DNA of 62,949 nt. It comes from Actinomycetota bacterium (GTDB lineage: Bacteria; Actinomycetota; Actinomycetes; Nanopelagicales; Nanopelagicaceae). The stretch covers positions 1 to 62,949 of the forward strand of contig JACSDF010000006.1 of assembly GCA_015660815.1 (NCBI GenBank), written 5' to 3'. Both the position numbers and the translations under genes were made by a program. Positions 39,684 to 49,084 of the stretch are shown here, in pieces. A model generated the notes under the pieces. The model saw only the letters and a program-made list of their open reading frames with translations. It made no database searches and was not told the DNA's origin. The first letter of the stretch is position 1. The number at the start of each line of letters is the position of its first letter.

Positions 39684-40325
39684 TAGCGCGATAGCGCTAG
39701 GTACGATCTTTTGAATCTCCTCCAATGAGATTGCCCCAACTCTTAGCACGCGCACACCAGTTTCATCGGCCTCAATGACTGTTGATGAAGGACCTTTACG
39801 CAGATTTCCATAATTAAACTGAAAAGCTAAATCTGAGTCTAAAACAAAGATATCGCTCAAAGCTTTTGGTCCTGGACGGCCAACGCGCCCACCACTAGCA
39901 ATTGCTAAGGGGCCAGTAACTTCCAGTAAAGCCTTTGCAAATTTACTTCTTGGCACACGAATACTCACACGATCTAATTGATTTGAATCTCCCAAATCCC
40001 AACTCAACCCAGTTTGCGGGCGAAGATTCATTGACAACATGCCGGGCCAAAACTTCTTCATGAGCGCGGCTATTTCTGGAGTTATTTCACGCACAACCCC
40101 TTGTGCAGTTTTTGCACTACCTACGCCAACTTGAGCAGCGGTAAATAAAGTGTCCCCGCGCAACACATGCATTGCTCGTACTGCATCGTGCTTAAATGCA
40201 TCACAGGCAAATGCATAACTATGTTCAAGTGGAATAGCAATGATGTATCCCTCAGAAATAGCTTTTACGGCTTTTTTGACATGACGAGAAATTTCACCGG
40301 ATTTTAAATCTATCTCTTTACCCAT
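39681..40325 (-). CDS. L-threonylcarbamoyladenylate synthase (TsaC/Sua5 family)
   Basis: Makes threonylcarbamoyl-AMP for the t6A37 modification of tRNAs reading ANN codons. 214 residues, the single-domain (YrdC) form without the Sua5 C-terminal domain. The N-terminal AISEGYIIAIPLEHSYAFACDAF stands at the position of the usual P-T-D-T-Y-G-L motif and is diverged; the MKKFWPGMLSMNLRPQ block and RVSIRVPRSKFAKALLEVTGPLAIASGGRVGRPGPKAL are recognisable. Divergence of the first motif and of S-A-N-x-S to S-G-G-R-V weakens the claim of full activity. Context downstream of prmC, as in many Actinobacteria, supports the call. Confidence 0.85.
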   Translation of the reverse strand: MGKEIDLKSGEISRHVKKAVKAISEGYIIAIPLEHSYAFACDAFKHDAVRAMHVLRGDTLFTAAQVGVGSAKTAQGVVREITPEIAALMKKFWPGMLSMNLRPQTGLSWDLGDSNQLDRVSIRVPRSKFAKALLEVTGPLAIASGGRVGRPGPKALSDIFVLDSDLAFQFNYGNLRKGPSSTVIEADETGVRVLRVGAISLEEIQKIVPSAIAL

Positions 40326-40327
40326 AT

Positions 40328-41176
40328 CTACTTCCTAACCGCACTTGTCCAACGAGGGCGTCCAACGAGGTCATCATGGAGTGTAATACTCTCAAAATCT
40401 AGGGCTAAATCCTCTGCAATAGAAACTGCTTGTGTTTCGGTATGTTCAATAACTAAAACTCCACCGGACTTTAGCAATCGAGTAGCTGCAGCGATAAATA
40501 CTCTTGGTAATTCCATTCCAGTAGGACCGCCAAATAAGGCTGAGTGTGGCTCAAAACTAGCTACATCGCGGGGCAATAGTTGTGCGTCGGGAATATATGG
40601 AGGATTAGCAATAACTACATCGCATTTAATTCCTGGCAAAACATCGGCAACATCGCCTTCAACGACTCGGACGCTTTGCGCGATTACCGAGACATTTCGC
40701 TTGAGCCAAAAAACCGCCTCGGGTGAATTTTCAACTGCGATCACGCGCGTGTCAGGAGCTTCAGTTGCGATAGCAAGGGCCAAGGCACCAGAGCCTGCAC
40801 CTAAATCGATAACACTCACAGGTGCAGGTAAGTTTTTAATATGCGTCAAAACCGCATCAACTAGAAGTTCGGATTCGGGTCGTGGAACTAAAACACCAGG
40901 ACCAACTTCAAGCTCTAAATAGCGAAAGGGTGCCAGGCCGGTTAAGTATTGAAGTGGTTCGTGGTTAATCCTTCGATCTAGGAGCGAAAAGAACTGCGCT
41001 TCAATGACCTCATCGTCGTTGACTGCCTCTAAAGTTGTTTCAACGAGGACAGAGTTATGCAGATCCATTCGAGAGATCCCGAGAACATGAGCCAATAAAT
41101 GCTCGGCATCGACTTCAGAGATCCCAGATTCTGCTAACTCAGTTTTGGCACCACGCAGTAAAGCCTTTATGTCCAT
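40328..41176 (-). CDS. prmC: Peptide chain release factor N5-glutamine methyltransferase
   Basis: Methylates the Gln of the GGQ motif in release factors 1 and 2, using S-adenosylmethionine. 282 residues. The SAM site is VIDLGAGSGALALAIA and the substrate-binding signature is DVVIANPPYIPD. The N-terminal helical domain (about 1-85) and RINHEPLQYLTGLAPFRYLELEVGPGVLVPRPESELLV are typical. The target RF1 gene is immediately upstream, 6 nt away. Confidence 0.95.
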   Translation of the reverse strand: MDIKALLRGAKTELAESGISEVDAEHLLAHVLGISRMDLHNSVLVETTLEAVNDDEVIEAQFFSLLDRRINHEPLQYLTGLAPFRYLELEVGPGVLVPRPESELLVDAVLTHIKNLPAPVSVIDLGAGSGALALAIATEAPDTRVIAVENSPEAVFWLKRNVSVIAQSVRVVEGDVADVLPGIKCDVVIANPPYIPDAQLLPRDVASFEPHSALFGGPTGMELPRVFIAAATRLLKSGGVLVIEHTETQAVSIAEDLALDFESITLHDDLVGRPRWTSAVRK

Positions 41177-41182
41177 GAAGAG

Positions 41183-42265
41183 TTACTTTGTATGTGCTAA
41201 ACGGGCAGCTTTATCGGCATCAATGAGAGCTTGAATCATGTCATCTAGATCGCCATTTAAGACGGCATCTAAATTATTAGATTTGTAATTTACACGGTGA
41301 TCACTAATACGGTTTTCAGGATAGTTGTAGGTACGAATTCGCTCGGATCTATCGACCGTACGAACCTGGCTTTTACGCTCGGCAGATGCTGCCGCTTCCT
41401 GTGCCTCTTGGGCGGCAGCTAACAAGCGAGCTCTAAGAATTCGAAGCGCTGACTCTTTGTTTTGCAGTTGACTCTTTTCATTTTGGCAGGAAACAACGAT
41501 TCCCGTTGGAACGTGAGTTAAGCGAACTGCCGAGTCAGTTGTATTAACCGACTGCCCGCCAGGGCCAGATGAGCGAAAAACATCTACGCGCACATCATTC
41601 ATATTTAACTCAACATCGATCTCTTCGGCTTCGGGCAAGATTAAGACGCCAGCGGCCGATGTATGAATTCTTCCCTGGCTCTCGGTTTCGGGAACGCGTT
41701 GAACGCGGTGGACTCCACCTTCAAATTTTAATCGTGCATAAGGTGACTCTCCAGGGGCGGGAACACCCTTTGACTTAACGCCTACGGAGATATCTTTGTA
41801 ACCACCCATCTCACTTTCCGTGGCATCAATAATTTCAACTTTCCAATTATGGCGTTCGGCATATCGCATATACATCCGCAGTAAATCTCCTGCAAAGATT
41901 GCAGATTCATCTCCGCCAGCACCAGCCTTGACCTCCAAAATAACATCGCGATCATCGTTGGGGTCTCGCGGAAGCAGCAACTCCTCCAACTTCTCCCCTG
42001 CAATAACTGCCGTAACTTCAAGGGCTGGTATCTCAGTTGCAAAATCCGGATCTACTAACGCTAGCTCTTTAGCCGCGGCTAAATCATCCTCTGCCGACTT
42101 CCACGCTTTGAAACCGGCGACTACTGGCCCCAACTGGGCATAGCGTCGTCCAAGTTTGCGCGCATTGTCTTGATTATCGTGAATCGTTGGATCGGACATT
42201 GTGGCTTCGAGTTCGGCATATTCGCGAACCATCTCATGTGCTGATGCAAAGCGATCGTTGCTCAT
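41183..42265 (-). CDS. prfA: Peptide chain release factor 1
   Basis: Recognises UAA and UAG stop codons. 360 residues. The catalytic GGQ is in [18 protein letters not shown] near residue 234, and the codon-reading tripeptide lies in the preceding domain ([17 protein letters not shown]). The N-terminal coiled coil and C-terminal [34 protein letters not shown] are canonical. It begins 48 nt after the rpmE terminator. Confidence 0.97.
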   Translation of the reverse strand: MSNDRFASAHEMVREYAELEATMSDPTIHDNQDNARKLGRRYAQLGPVVAGFKAWKSAEDDLAAAKELALVDPDFATEIPALEVTAVIAGEKLEELLLPRDPNDDRDVILEVKAGAGGDESAIFAGDLLRMYMRYAERHNWKVEIIDATESEMGGYKDISVGVKSKGVPAPGESPYARLKFEGGVHRVQRVPETESQGRIHTSAAGVLILPEAEEIDVELNMNDVRVDVFRSSGPGGQSVNTTDSAVRLTHVPTGIVVSCQNEKSQLQNKESALRILRARLLAAAQEAQEAAASAERKSQVRTVDRSERIRTYNYPENRISDHRVNYKSNNLDAVLNGDLDDMIQALIDADKAARLAHTK

Positions 42266-42312
42266 GTGGCCTCTCCTTTTCCTTAACTCGTTATTTTGAA
42301 CTTATTTGAGAA

Positions 42313-42360
42313 ATAAAAAAACCGCGGTCGCAACCGTTAAGGCTGCGATGCGGTCTCTTT
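42313..42360 (-). terminator. Intrinsic terminator after rpmE
   Basis: On the minus strand ACCGCATCGCAGCC, loop TTAAC, GGTTGCGACCGCGGT, then TTTTTTA. The stem has one bulge. It ends the rho-rpmE unit just before prfA. Confidence 0.8.
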
Positions 42361-42366
42361 AAAAAG

Positions 42367-42615
42367 CTACTTTGCGTCTGTGGTTGAAATCGCAGCGTTC
42401 TCTTTGTTAGCGAGTTTTCCGAAGCGCTCTTCGAACTTAGCTACACGTCCACCAGTATCTAGGATGCGCTGCTTGCCGGTGTAGAACGGGTGGCATACAG
42501 AACAAACTTCAACATAGATTGAACCGCTTGCAACAGTTGAGCGAGTAACAAACTTCTCACCACAACCACACGTTACTTGGGTCTCTTTGTACTCTGGGTG
42601 GATCTCTGGCTTCAT
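42367..42615 (-). CDS. rpmE: 50S ribosomal protein L31
   Basis: 82 residues from ATG 42615, chosen because AAGGGAAG lies 6 nt upstream and the mature protein begins MKPEIHPEYKETQVTCGCGEKF; a longer frame to 42702 has no support. It is the zinc-binding (C+) form: CGCG near residues 16-19 and CSVCHPFY near 37-44. The C-terminal tail (FGKLANKENAAISTTDAK) is longer than in E. coli. rho-rpmE is a widely conserved pair. Confidence 0.96.
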   Translation of the reverse strand: MKPEIHPEYKETQVTCGCGEKFVTRSTVASGSIYVEVCSVCHPFYTGKQRILDTGGRVAKFEERFGKLANKENAAISTTDAK

Positions 42616-42724
42616 AGTTCTTCCCTTTTTAATGTTTGGATCTCGGCTAGCGAGTGAACCAAACGGATCGGTTAACGTGGATAAGAGTAGGCCAAAGCCC
42701 AATTTTTATGAAATTTACGCCTAT

Positions 42725-44278
42725 TTACTTACTGTCATCAGGCCCAGAAGTTGTCTTCTGGATCTGCATCAAGAACTCAACGTTGGACTTAGTGCCCTTC
42801 ATCTTCTCAAGGAGAAGTTCGAGCGCTGCCTGTGGTTCAAGTGCGTGAAGTACGCGGCGTAGTTTCCAGACAATGTTGAGCTCTTCAGAACCCATAAGAA
42901 TTTCTTCCTTACGAGTACCAGATGCAACAACGTTGACGGCTGGGAAGATGCGCTTATCGGCAAGACGACGATCAAGAATTAACTCCATGTTTCCAGTGCC
43001 CTTGAACTCTTCGAAAATAACTTCATCCATTCGAGAGCCAGTGTCAACGAGTGCTGTAGCAAGAATTGTTAACGATCCGCCATCTTCAATATTACGAGCG
43101 GCACCGAAAAACTTCTTAGGTGGATACAAGGCAGCTGAATCAACACCACCGGAAAGGATTCGACCTGATGCTGGCGCTGCGATGTTGTAGGCGCGTCCCA
43201 AGCGAGTGATTGAGTCGAGTAGAACAACAACATCGTGACCAAGTTCGACCAGACGCTTTGCGCGCTCGATGGCAAGTTCGGCAATAGTTGTGTGATCATC
43301 TGCGGGACGATCAAAAGTTGAAGCGATAACTTCACCTTTAACTGATCGCTGCATATCCGTAACTTCTTCAGGGCGTTCATCAACTAGAACAACCATCAAG
43401 TGACACTCTGGGTTATTGGTTGTGATGGCATTTGCAATCGCTTGAAGCACCATTGTCTTACCGGCCTTTGGCGGCGAAACAATAAGTCCACGTTGTCCTT
43501 TACCAATCGGTGCAATCAAATCGATGACACGAGTAGTTAAGACATTTGGTTCGGTCTCAAGTCGCAGACGCTCCTGCGGATACAGTGGAGTTAATTTTCC
43601 GAATTCAACGCGGTTACGCGCCTCATCGGGGCTCATTCCATTAACGGTTTCAAGCGTAATAAGTGCATTGAACTTCTCTTTGCGCTCACCTTCGCGAGCT
43701 TGGCGAACTTGACCTGTAACGACATCACCTTTGCGCAGTCCGTTGCGGCGAACTTGTTGCAGAGTTACATACACATCGTTTGGTCCTGGCAAGTATCCAG
43801 ATGTGCGGATGAAGCCGTAGCTATCGAGAATATCTAACAGCCCGCTTACAGGTACTAAGACATCGTCCTCACTCAGAACTGGTTCACGCTCTTCGCGTGG
43901 CGCACGGTCGCGATTGTTGCGATCACGGTTGCGATCACGGCCACGACTTCTGTCATTGCGATCGTTGCGGTTTCCCCGATCATTGTTGCTCGATGGTGCC
44001 TCATCATCTGAGCCATCATCTGAATCTTGACTGCTGTGAGCTGCCGGCTTGCTCTCTTTCTTGCGGCTGTTACGTGCCTCGCGGCGCGCTTCACGTTCGG
44101 CTTTAGCAGCTTCGCGATTCTTAGCCTGTAAATCGGCGATCGCTTCCACTAATGCATCTTTCTTCATCTTCGCTGCACCCTCGACACCTAGTTGCGTTGC
44201 AACTGTTTTTAACTTTGGCAGGGTCATTGCGGCAAGCTCTGGACTTTGTGAACGTACTGGCTCTTCTGTTGTTGTCAT
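42725..44278 (-). CDS. rho: Transcription termination factor Rho
   Basis: Hexameric RNA helicase, 517 residues. After a SAP-like N-terminal domain ([36 protein letters not shown]) comes a low-complexity Arg/Asp/Asn insert (about 70-135) usual in Actinobacteria, then the RNA-binding core ([26 protein letters not shown]), P-loop [14 protein letters not shown], Walker [18 protein letters not shown]-loop/R-loop region [20 protein letters not shown]. The 5' leader of about 150 nt to thrB may carry an autoregulatory site. Confidence 0.97.
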   Translation of the reverse strand: MTTTEEPVRSQSPELAAMTLPKLKTVATQLGVEGAAKMKKDALVEAIADLQAKNREAAKAEREARREARNSRKKESKPAAHSSQDSDDGSDDEAPSSNNDRGNRNDRNDRSRGRDRNRDRNNRDRAPREEREPVLSEDDVLVPVSGLLDILDSYGFIRTSGYLPGPNDVYVTLQQVRRNGLRKGDVVTGQVRQAREGERKEKFNALITLETVNGMSPDEARNRVEFGKLTPLYPQERLRLETEPNVLTTRVIDLIAPIGKGQRGLIVSPPKAGKTMVLQAIANAITTNNPECHLMVVLVDERPEEVTDMQRSVKGEVIASTFDRPADDHTTIAELAIERAKRLVELGHDVVVLLDSITRLGRAYNIAAPASGRILSGGVDSAALYPPKKFFGAARNIEDGGSLTILATALVDTGSRMDEVIFEEFKGTGNMELILDRRLADKRIFPAVNVVASGTRKEEILMGSEELNIVWKLRRVLHALEPQAALELLLEKMKGTKSNVEFLMQIQKTTSGPDDSK

Positions 44279-44433
44279 CTGTTTCTTTTCGCTATTGGTC
44301 TATGGGCCGATTTATATAACCCGTTAAACCGTGGATTGTTGTTAAAACTATCTGATGTGTTACTGGCCGATTTAAAAGGCCTAGCAGATGGGTAAATGCT
44401 AGCAGTGCCTATGGCCAAGGACAAAATTGCCAA

Positions 44434-45357
44434 TCAAACTATGGCCGCTCCCCCGCGCGATACCCCGAGTGCCATTGTTGTAAAACTATCTCCGGCGGCG
44501 CGGGTGAGCTCTTCAACCTCAATATCTCCCCCCGTATGAAGGACGAGAACACTAGGACCTGCACCTGAGATAAAGGCTGCAACCCCGGCGCGACGAAGCT
44601 TCATAAGGAGCTCAAAAGAGCTCGGCATGGCCTCGGCCCGATAAGACTGATGCAAGAAATCCTCCGTCGCTGTAAATAGAAGATCTGGTCGCTCTTGCAA
44701 TGCATGGACTAATAGGGCTGCATGTGCGGAGTTTTTAACTGCGTCGGCGTGTGTAATTAATTCGGGCAGCATTTTTCGCGCCTTTGCAGTTGATACAGAT
44801 GTCGAAGGAATAAATACCACAGCGCTTATTCGCGGATCCACCACCAACTGCACTGACAATGCGACGTCGTGTCCATGTTGTTTTTCCTGCCACGCAATAG
44901 TCGCCCCTCCATAAATTGCCGCAGCAACATTATCTGGATGGCCTTCCATTTCAGTTGCTAAGTTCAACACATCATCGTTACTCATCCGCTCGTTGCCACC
45001 TAATACAAGTGCGCGCGCCAATGAAAGTCCACCGACGATGGCACTTGCTGAAGATCCGAGACCGCGGGAATGTGGAATGACATTTAAAGCCCGAAGTGCA
45101 ACTCCTCTTGGCTTTCCACCTAGGAACTCAAAACCTTTATACATCGCCTTAATCACTAAGTTTTTTTCAGTTCGAGGTAGGTCATCAGCGCCTTCACCAG
45201 TTACATCGACATCAATAATCGCCTCATCGAGAACTTGTGCAATGTATCGATCGTGCATTGCAAGTGCTAATCCCAAACTATCAAAACCGGGACCTAAGTT
45301 GGCACTTGTTGCAGGAACTTGCACCTGCATCGCTTGGGCTTTGAAAGTTGGTTTCAT
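44434..45357 (-). CDS. thrB: Homoserine kinase
   Basis: GHMP kinase phosphorylating L-homoserine in threonine synthesis. 307 residues. Substrate motif VQVPATSANLGPGFDSLGLAL at residues about 12-32, ATP motif IPHSRGLGSSASAIVGGLSLARAL near 93-116, and C-terminal AFISGAGPSVLVL. It starts 1 nt after thrC and is the last gene before rho. Start at 45357 (MKPTFKAQAM) is kept; the internal ATG 10 residues on is less likely. Confidence 0.96.
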   Translation of the reverse strand: MKPTFKAQAMQVQVPATSANLGPGFDSLGLALAMHDRYIAQVLDEAIIDVDVTGEGADDLPRTEKNLVIKAMYKGFEFLGGKPRGVALRALNVIPHSRGLGSSASAIVGGLSLARALVLGGNERMSNDDVLNLATEMEGHPDNVAAAIYGGATIAWQEKQHGHDVALSVQLVVDPRISAVVFIPSTSVSTAKARKMLPELITHADAVKNSAHAALLVHALQERPDLLFTATEDFLHQSYRAEAMPSSFELLMKLRRAGVAAFISGAGPSVLVLHTGGDIEVEELTRAAGDSFTTMALGVSRGGAAIV

Positions 45358-45358
45358 T

Positions 45359-46444
45359 TTATTTAAGCCCTAGAGCCTTTGCGGCAGCCTTCACATTGAC
45401 CGGAACGACAACTGGGTTTTTGGCGGTTTCTAGAGCATGAGAAATATCCTTTAAACCATGTCCAGTAACGGTAATTACGATTGTCTTATCTTTAGCTAGC
45501 TTGCCAGCTTTTTTGTATTTAATAAGTCCAGCTAATCCTGCAGCTGAAGATGGCTCAACAAAAATACCCTCTTTAGCGGCGATTAAACGGTAAGCGGCAA
45601 GGATTTCCCGATCGGTAACGCTATCAATAACGCCTCCAGAAGAATCACGCGCATCTATAGCCTGCCTCCATGAAGCTGGATTTCCAATTCGAATTGCCGT
45701 TGCAATTGTCTCTGGATTCTTAACAATTTTGCCCTTCACAATCGGCGCCGAACCCGCCGCCTGAAATCCATACATTGCAGGTAGACGCGCTGACAGGCCA
45801 TCTTTGAAGTACTCCTTATAGCCCTTCCAATAGGCGGTGATGTTTCCAGCATTGCCGACAGGGAGTGCGTGAATATCGGGAGCGTTGCCTAACATATCTA
45901 CAACTTCAAAAGCCGCAGTTTTTTGACCCTCAATCCGAAATGGATTTACTGAATTTACAAGTGCCACTGGGTAATTTTCTGATAATTCGCGGGCAATCGT
46001 TAAGCAATCATCAAAGTTTCCATCTACTTGCAAGATAGTAGAACCATGAATTACAGCTTGTGCGAGTTTGCCCATTGCGATTTTACCTTGAGGGATAAGG
46101 ACTGCTGGAACCATGCCAGCTTTAACGGCATAAGCGGCAGCCGATGCCGATGTATTTCCGGTAGATGCGCAGATAACGGCTGTGGCACCATCTTCGGCCG
46201 CCTTTGAAATCGCCATTGTCATTCCACGATCTTTAAAGGATCCCGTTGGATTTAATCCTTCGTACTTAATCCAGACATTATTATCTAATAACTCTGAAAG
46301 GAAGGCTGCGTGGATGAGCGGTGTACCGCCTTCGCACAAGGAGATAATCGGAGTCTTCGCACTCACTGGCAGACGATGGCGATACTCCTCTATTACTCCG
46401 CGCCACTGATGTGCGCCTTTTTTTCTTCCACCAAATATCACCAT
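45359..46444 (-). CDS. thrC: Threonine synthase
   Basis: PLP enzyme converting O-phosphohomoserine to threonine. 361 residues, the short actinobacterial class. PLP lysine in [20 protein letters not shown] near residue 69; phosphate-binding [33 protein letters not shown]. Directly follows hom (no gap), precedes thrB. Confidence 0.96.
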   Translation of the reverse strand: MVIFGGRKKGAHQWRGVIEEYRHRLPVSAKTPIISLCEGGTPLIHAAFLSELLDNNVWIKYEGLNPTGSFKDRGMTMAISKAAEDGATAVICASTGNTSASAAAYAVKAGMVPAVLIPQGKIAMGKLAQAVIHGSTILQVDGNFDDCLTIARELSENYPVALVNSVNPFRIEGQKTAAFEVVDMLGNAPDIHALPVGNAGNITAYWKGYKEYFKDGLSARLPAMYGFQAAGSAPIVKGKIVKNPETIATAIRIGNPASWRQAIDARDSSGGVIDSVTDREILAAYRLIAAKEGIFVEPSSAAGLAGLIKYKKAGKLAKDKTIVITVTGHGLKDISHALETAKNPVVVPVNVKAAAKALGLK

Positions 46445-47740
46445 TTACGAAACCGCACCTTCGACACGAATAGCAGATTCAACTTTTGTAACGATCTCCA
46501 TTGACTCAAGTTTATTAAGACAAGATGTAAGTGCCGCTTCAGTTGCACTATGAGTAACAACGATAAGTTCGGCATCTTTACCAATACCGGCCTGACGAAC
46601 GGTTTGAATTGAAATACCTTCACTGGCAAAGGTTTGCGCGATTGAAGCTAAAACCCCTGAAATATCGGCAACATGCAGACGCACAAAGAATTGGGATTTA
46701 ACTTCGCTCATGGGTGCAATATCTAAATCAGCATAATCTGATTCACCGTAACCGACGGTTGAGTAAGCCCGATGGCGAGTAACTGCCACTAAATCGCCCA
46801 GGATTGCCGATGCCGTTGGTGCCCCACCTGCTCCACGTCCGTAAAACATTAACTCTCCTGCCGCCTCTGATTCAACATAGATGGCATTAAATGCATCGCG
46901 CACCGAAGCTAAAGGATGTGAATGAGGAAGCATGACTGGATGCACGCGAACCGATATTTCATCCTTAACCGTTATCTCTGCGATCGCTAGAAGCTTGATG
47001 ACGGCATTCATCGCCTTTGCTGCGTTGATGTCCGCGATTGAAATCTTTGAAATTCCCTCACAATAAACCTCATCAATTGTTACGGTGCTATGGAAAGCTA
47101 AACTGGCAAGAAGCGCGGCCTTCGCTGCAGCATCAAAGCCTTCAATATCGGCAGTTGGATCGGCCTCGGCATAACCCAGAGTTTGAGCCTCTTTCAGAAC
47201 GTCGGCAAATTCTCGGCCTTCCTCATGCATCTTAGTTAAAATATAATTTGTTGTTCCATTAACGATGCCCATTACACGTGTAATTTGATCTCCAGCTAAT
47301 GACTCGCGCATTGAGCGGATGATAGGAATCGCCCCAGCAACGGCGGCTTCGTAATACAAATCAACTTTCGCGGCATCGGCTGCATTAAAGAGTTCGTGTC
47401 CATGCGTTGCTAGCAAGGCTTTGTTCGCAGTTATAACTGATTTCTTATTTTTAATCGCCTCTAAAATCAAGGTACGCGCCGGCTCGATTCCACCCATTAC
47501 TTCAATAACAATATTAATTTCGGGATCGGTCACTATTGAGTGCAAATCGCTCGTAACCATTGCCGCATCTATGCCCTCACGTGGGGTATTGCTGCGCACG
47601 CCAACTCTTTTCAATACCAACAGTGCACCTGATCTATCCGAGAGTTCTTGGCGATCTGATTGCAGCAGGCGGGCCACTTGGCTGCCGACAACACCTGCGC
47701 CAAGCATGCCAATTGAGATAGTTTTTAAGCCTGCATCCAT
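46445..47740 (-). CDS. hom: Homoserine dehydrogenase
   Basis: Reduces aspartate semialdehyde to homoserine. 431 residues from ATG 47740; upstream in-frame codons overlap lysA and encode no family sequence. NAD(P) motif SIGMLGAGVVGSQVARLL near residue 9, catalytic core INIVIEVMGGIEPARTLILEAI, NGTTNYILTKMHEEGREFADVLKEAQTLGYAEADPTADIEGFDAAAKAALLASLAF, and a C-terminal ACT domain (about 350-431, QFFVRLHVADISGVLASIAQTFASEGISIQTV) that would sense threonine. Confidence 0.96.
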   Translation of the reverse strand: MDAGLKTISIGMLGAGVVGSQVARLLQSDRQELSDRSGALLVLKRVGVRSNTPREGIDAAMVTSDLHSIVTDPEINIVIEVMGGIEPARTLILEAIKNKKSVITANKALLATHGHELFNAADAAKVDLYYEAAVAGAIPIIRSMRESLAGDQITRVMGIVNGTTNYILTKMHEEGREFADVLKEAQTLGYAEADPTADIEGFDAAAKAALLASLAFHSTVTIDEVYCEGISKISIADINAAKAMNAVIKLLAIAEITVKDEISVRVHPVMLPHSHPLASVRDAFNAIYVESEAAGELMFYGRGAGGAPTASAILGDLVAVTRHRAYSTVGYGESDYADLDIAPMSEVKSQFFVRLHVADISGVLASIAQTFASEGISIQTVRQAGIGKDAELIVVTHSATEAALTSCLNKLESMEIVTKVESAIRVEGAVS

Positions 47741-47774
47741 GCGGGTTATTCTTTCACAGATGAGAGTTACGGCG

Positions 47775-49082
47775 TTAAATATCCAATCTAAGTAGATCGG
47801 CCTCAGTCTCGCGGCGCACAATAATGCGGGCTTTTCCATTATTAACTGCAACAACAGGCGGTCGAGGAACATGATTGTAATTACTCGCCATACTTCGTCC
47901 ATATGCACCAGTTGCGGGGGTTGCCAGTAAATCACCTGGTGAAATATCGCTCGCTAAATCAATATCGCGAATCAGAATATCGCCAGTTTCGCAGTGTTTT
48001 CCGACTAATCGAGAGGAAACTGGGGCTGCAGTACTAGTGCGATTTGCCAGAACCGCAGTGTATTCGGCGCTATATAGGGCGGGGCGAATATTTTCACTCA
48101 TTCCACCATCAACCGATATGTATCGACGCGTGTCGCCATTTTCTAGAAGTACATCTTTTATTGTGCCCACCTCATACAGCGTAAACATTGTTGGGCCAAC
48201 AATTGCTCTACCTGGTTCGATTGAGATCTGAGGTATTTTTAATTTATACATTGCGCAATTCTTTGCAACAGCGGCCGCAAGGGCATTCATTACAACCGAT
48301 GGTTCTAACTCTTCATCGCCTGGCAGATAATGAATTCCGTAGCCTCCGCCTAAGTCAAGCTCGGCAAGTTCAACACCAAAGGCATCTCTATATTTAGCTA
48401 GAAGTGCGATAAGTCGCTGCGCACTAATCTCAAATGAATCTGTATCTAAAATTTGAGAGCCTATGTGCGCGTGAAGACCTCTGAGATCAAGTGAGGGATA
48501 TGTGAGAACCACTTCAATCGCACTCCATGCCGCACCGCTTGCAATTGAAAAGCCGAATTTCACATCCTCATGGGCAGTGGCAATAAATTCATGAGTGTGA
48601 GCCTCTATGCCAGGAGTTAAGCGAAGTAAGATCTTTTGAATTTTTCCATGCTTTAGTGCAGCTGCAGCGACTCTTTCGATTTCAACCAGAGAGTCCACCA
48701 CAATGCATCCCACACCAACTGAAACTGCTTTATCGATTTCAGTTAAAGATTTGTTGTTACCATGAACCTGAATTACTGATGGTTCAATCTCCCCCGCTAA
48801 TGCAACTGCAAGTTCTCCACCTGTGCATACATCGATTCCGATTCCTATATCTTTAATCCAACGTGCAACCTCCGTGCAGATAAATGCCTTGGCGGCGTAG
48901 TACACAGTGCCTGCATCGTTGCCAAAGGCCTTCTTTAATTCACGATCCCAATTACTTGCACGCAGACGAAAATCAGCCTCATCCATAACAAACACTGGAG
49001 TACCAAACTCTCGCGCTAAATCAGTTGCGGAGAGGCCAGAGATTGAAAGCTCATCACCTAAAGAAACACTAGAGGACCACAC
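47775..49082 (-). CDS. lysA: Diaminopimelate decarboxylase
   Basis: Last step of lysine synthesis, PLP-dependent. 435 residues from GTG 49082: GGAGAGGA lies 7 nt upstream, and this GTG follows the argS TAG by 2 nt; longer in-frame starts run into argS. PLP lysine in GTVYYAAKAFICTEVARWI, glycine motif LDLGGGYGIHYLPGDEE, catalytic cysteine in HCETGDILIRDIDL, and PGDLLATPATGAYGRSMASNYN. Confidence 0.95.
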   Translation of the reverse strand: MWSSSVSLGDELSISGLSATDLAREFGTPVFVMDEADFRLRASNWDRELKKAFGNDAGTVYYAAKAFICTEVARWIKDIGIGIDVCTGGELAVALAGEIEPSVIQVHGNNKSLTEIDKAVSVGVGCIVVDSLVEIERVAAAALKHGKIQKILLRLTPGIEAHTHEFIATAHEDVKFGFSIASGAAWSAIEVVLTYPSLDLRGLHAHIGSQILDTDSFEISAQRLIALLAKYRDAFGVELAELDLGGGYGIHYLPGDEELEPSVVMNALAAAVAKNCAMYKLKIPQISIEPGRAIVGPTMFTLYEVGTIKDVLLENGDTRRYISVDGGMSENIRPALYSAEYTAVLANRTSTAAPVSSRLVGKHCETGDILIRDIDLASDISPGDLLATPATGAYGRSMASNYNHVPRPPVVAVNNGKARIIVRRETEADLLRLDI

Positions 49083-49084
49083 AA

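Noticed and set aside
47741-47935. 65-codon N-terminal extension of homoserine dehydrogenase
   Set aside because: It overlaps lysA, encodes no conserved residues, and the family start MDAGLKTISIGMLGAGVVG follows directly from ATG 47740.
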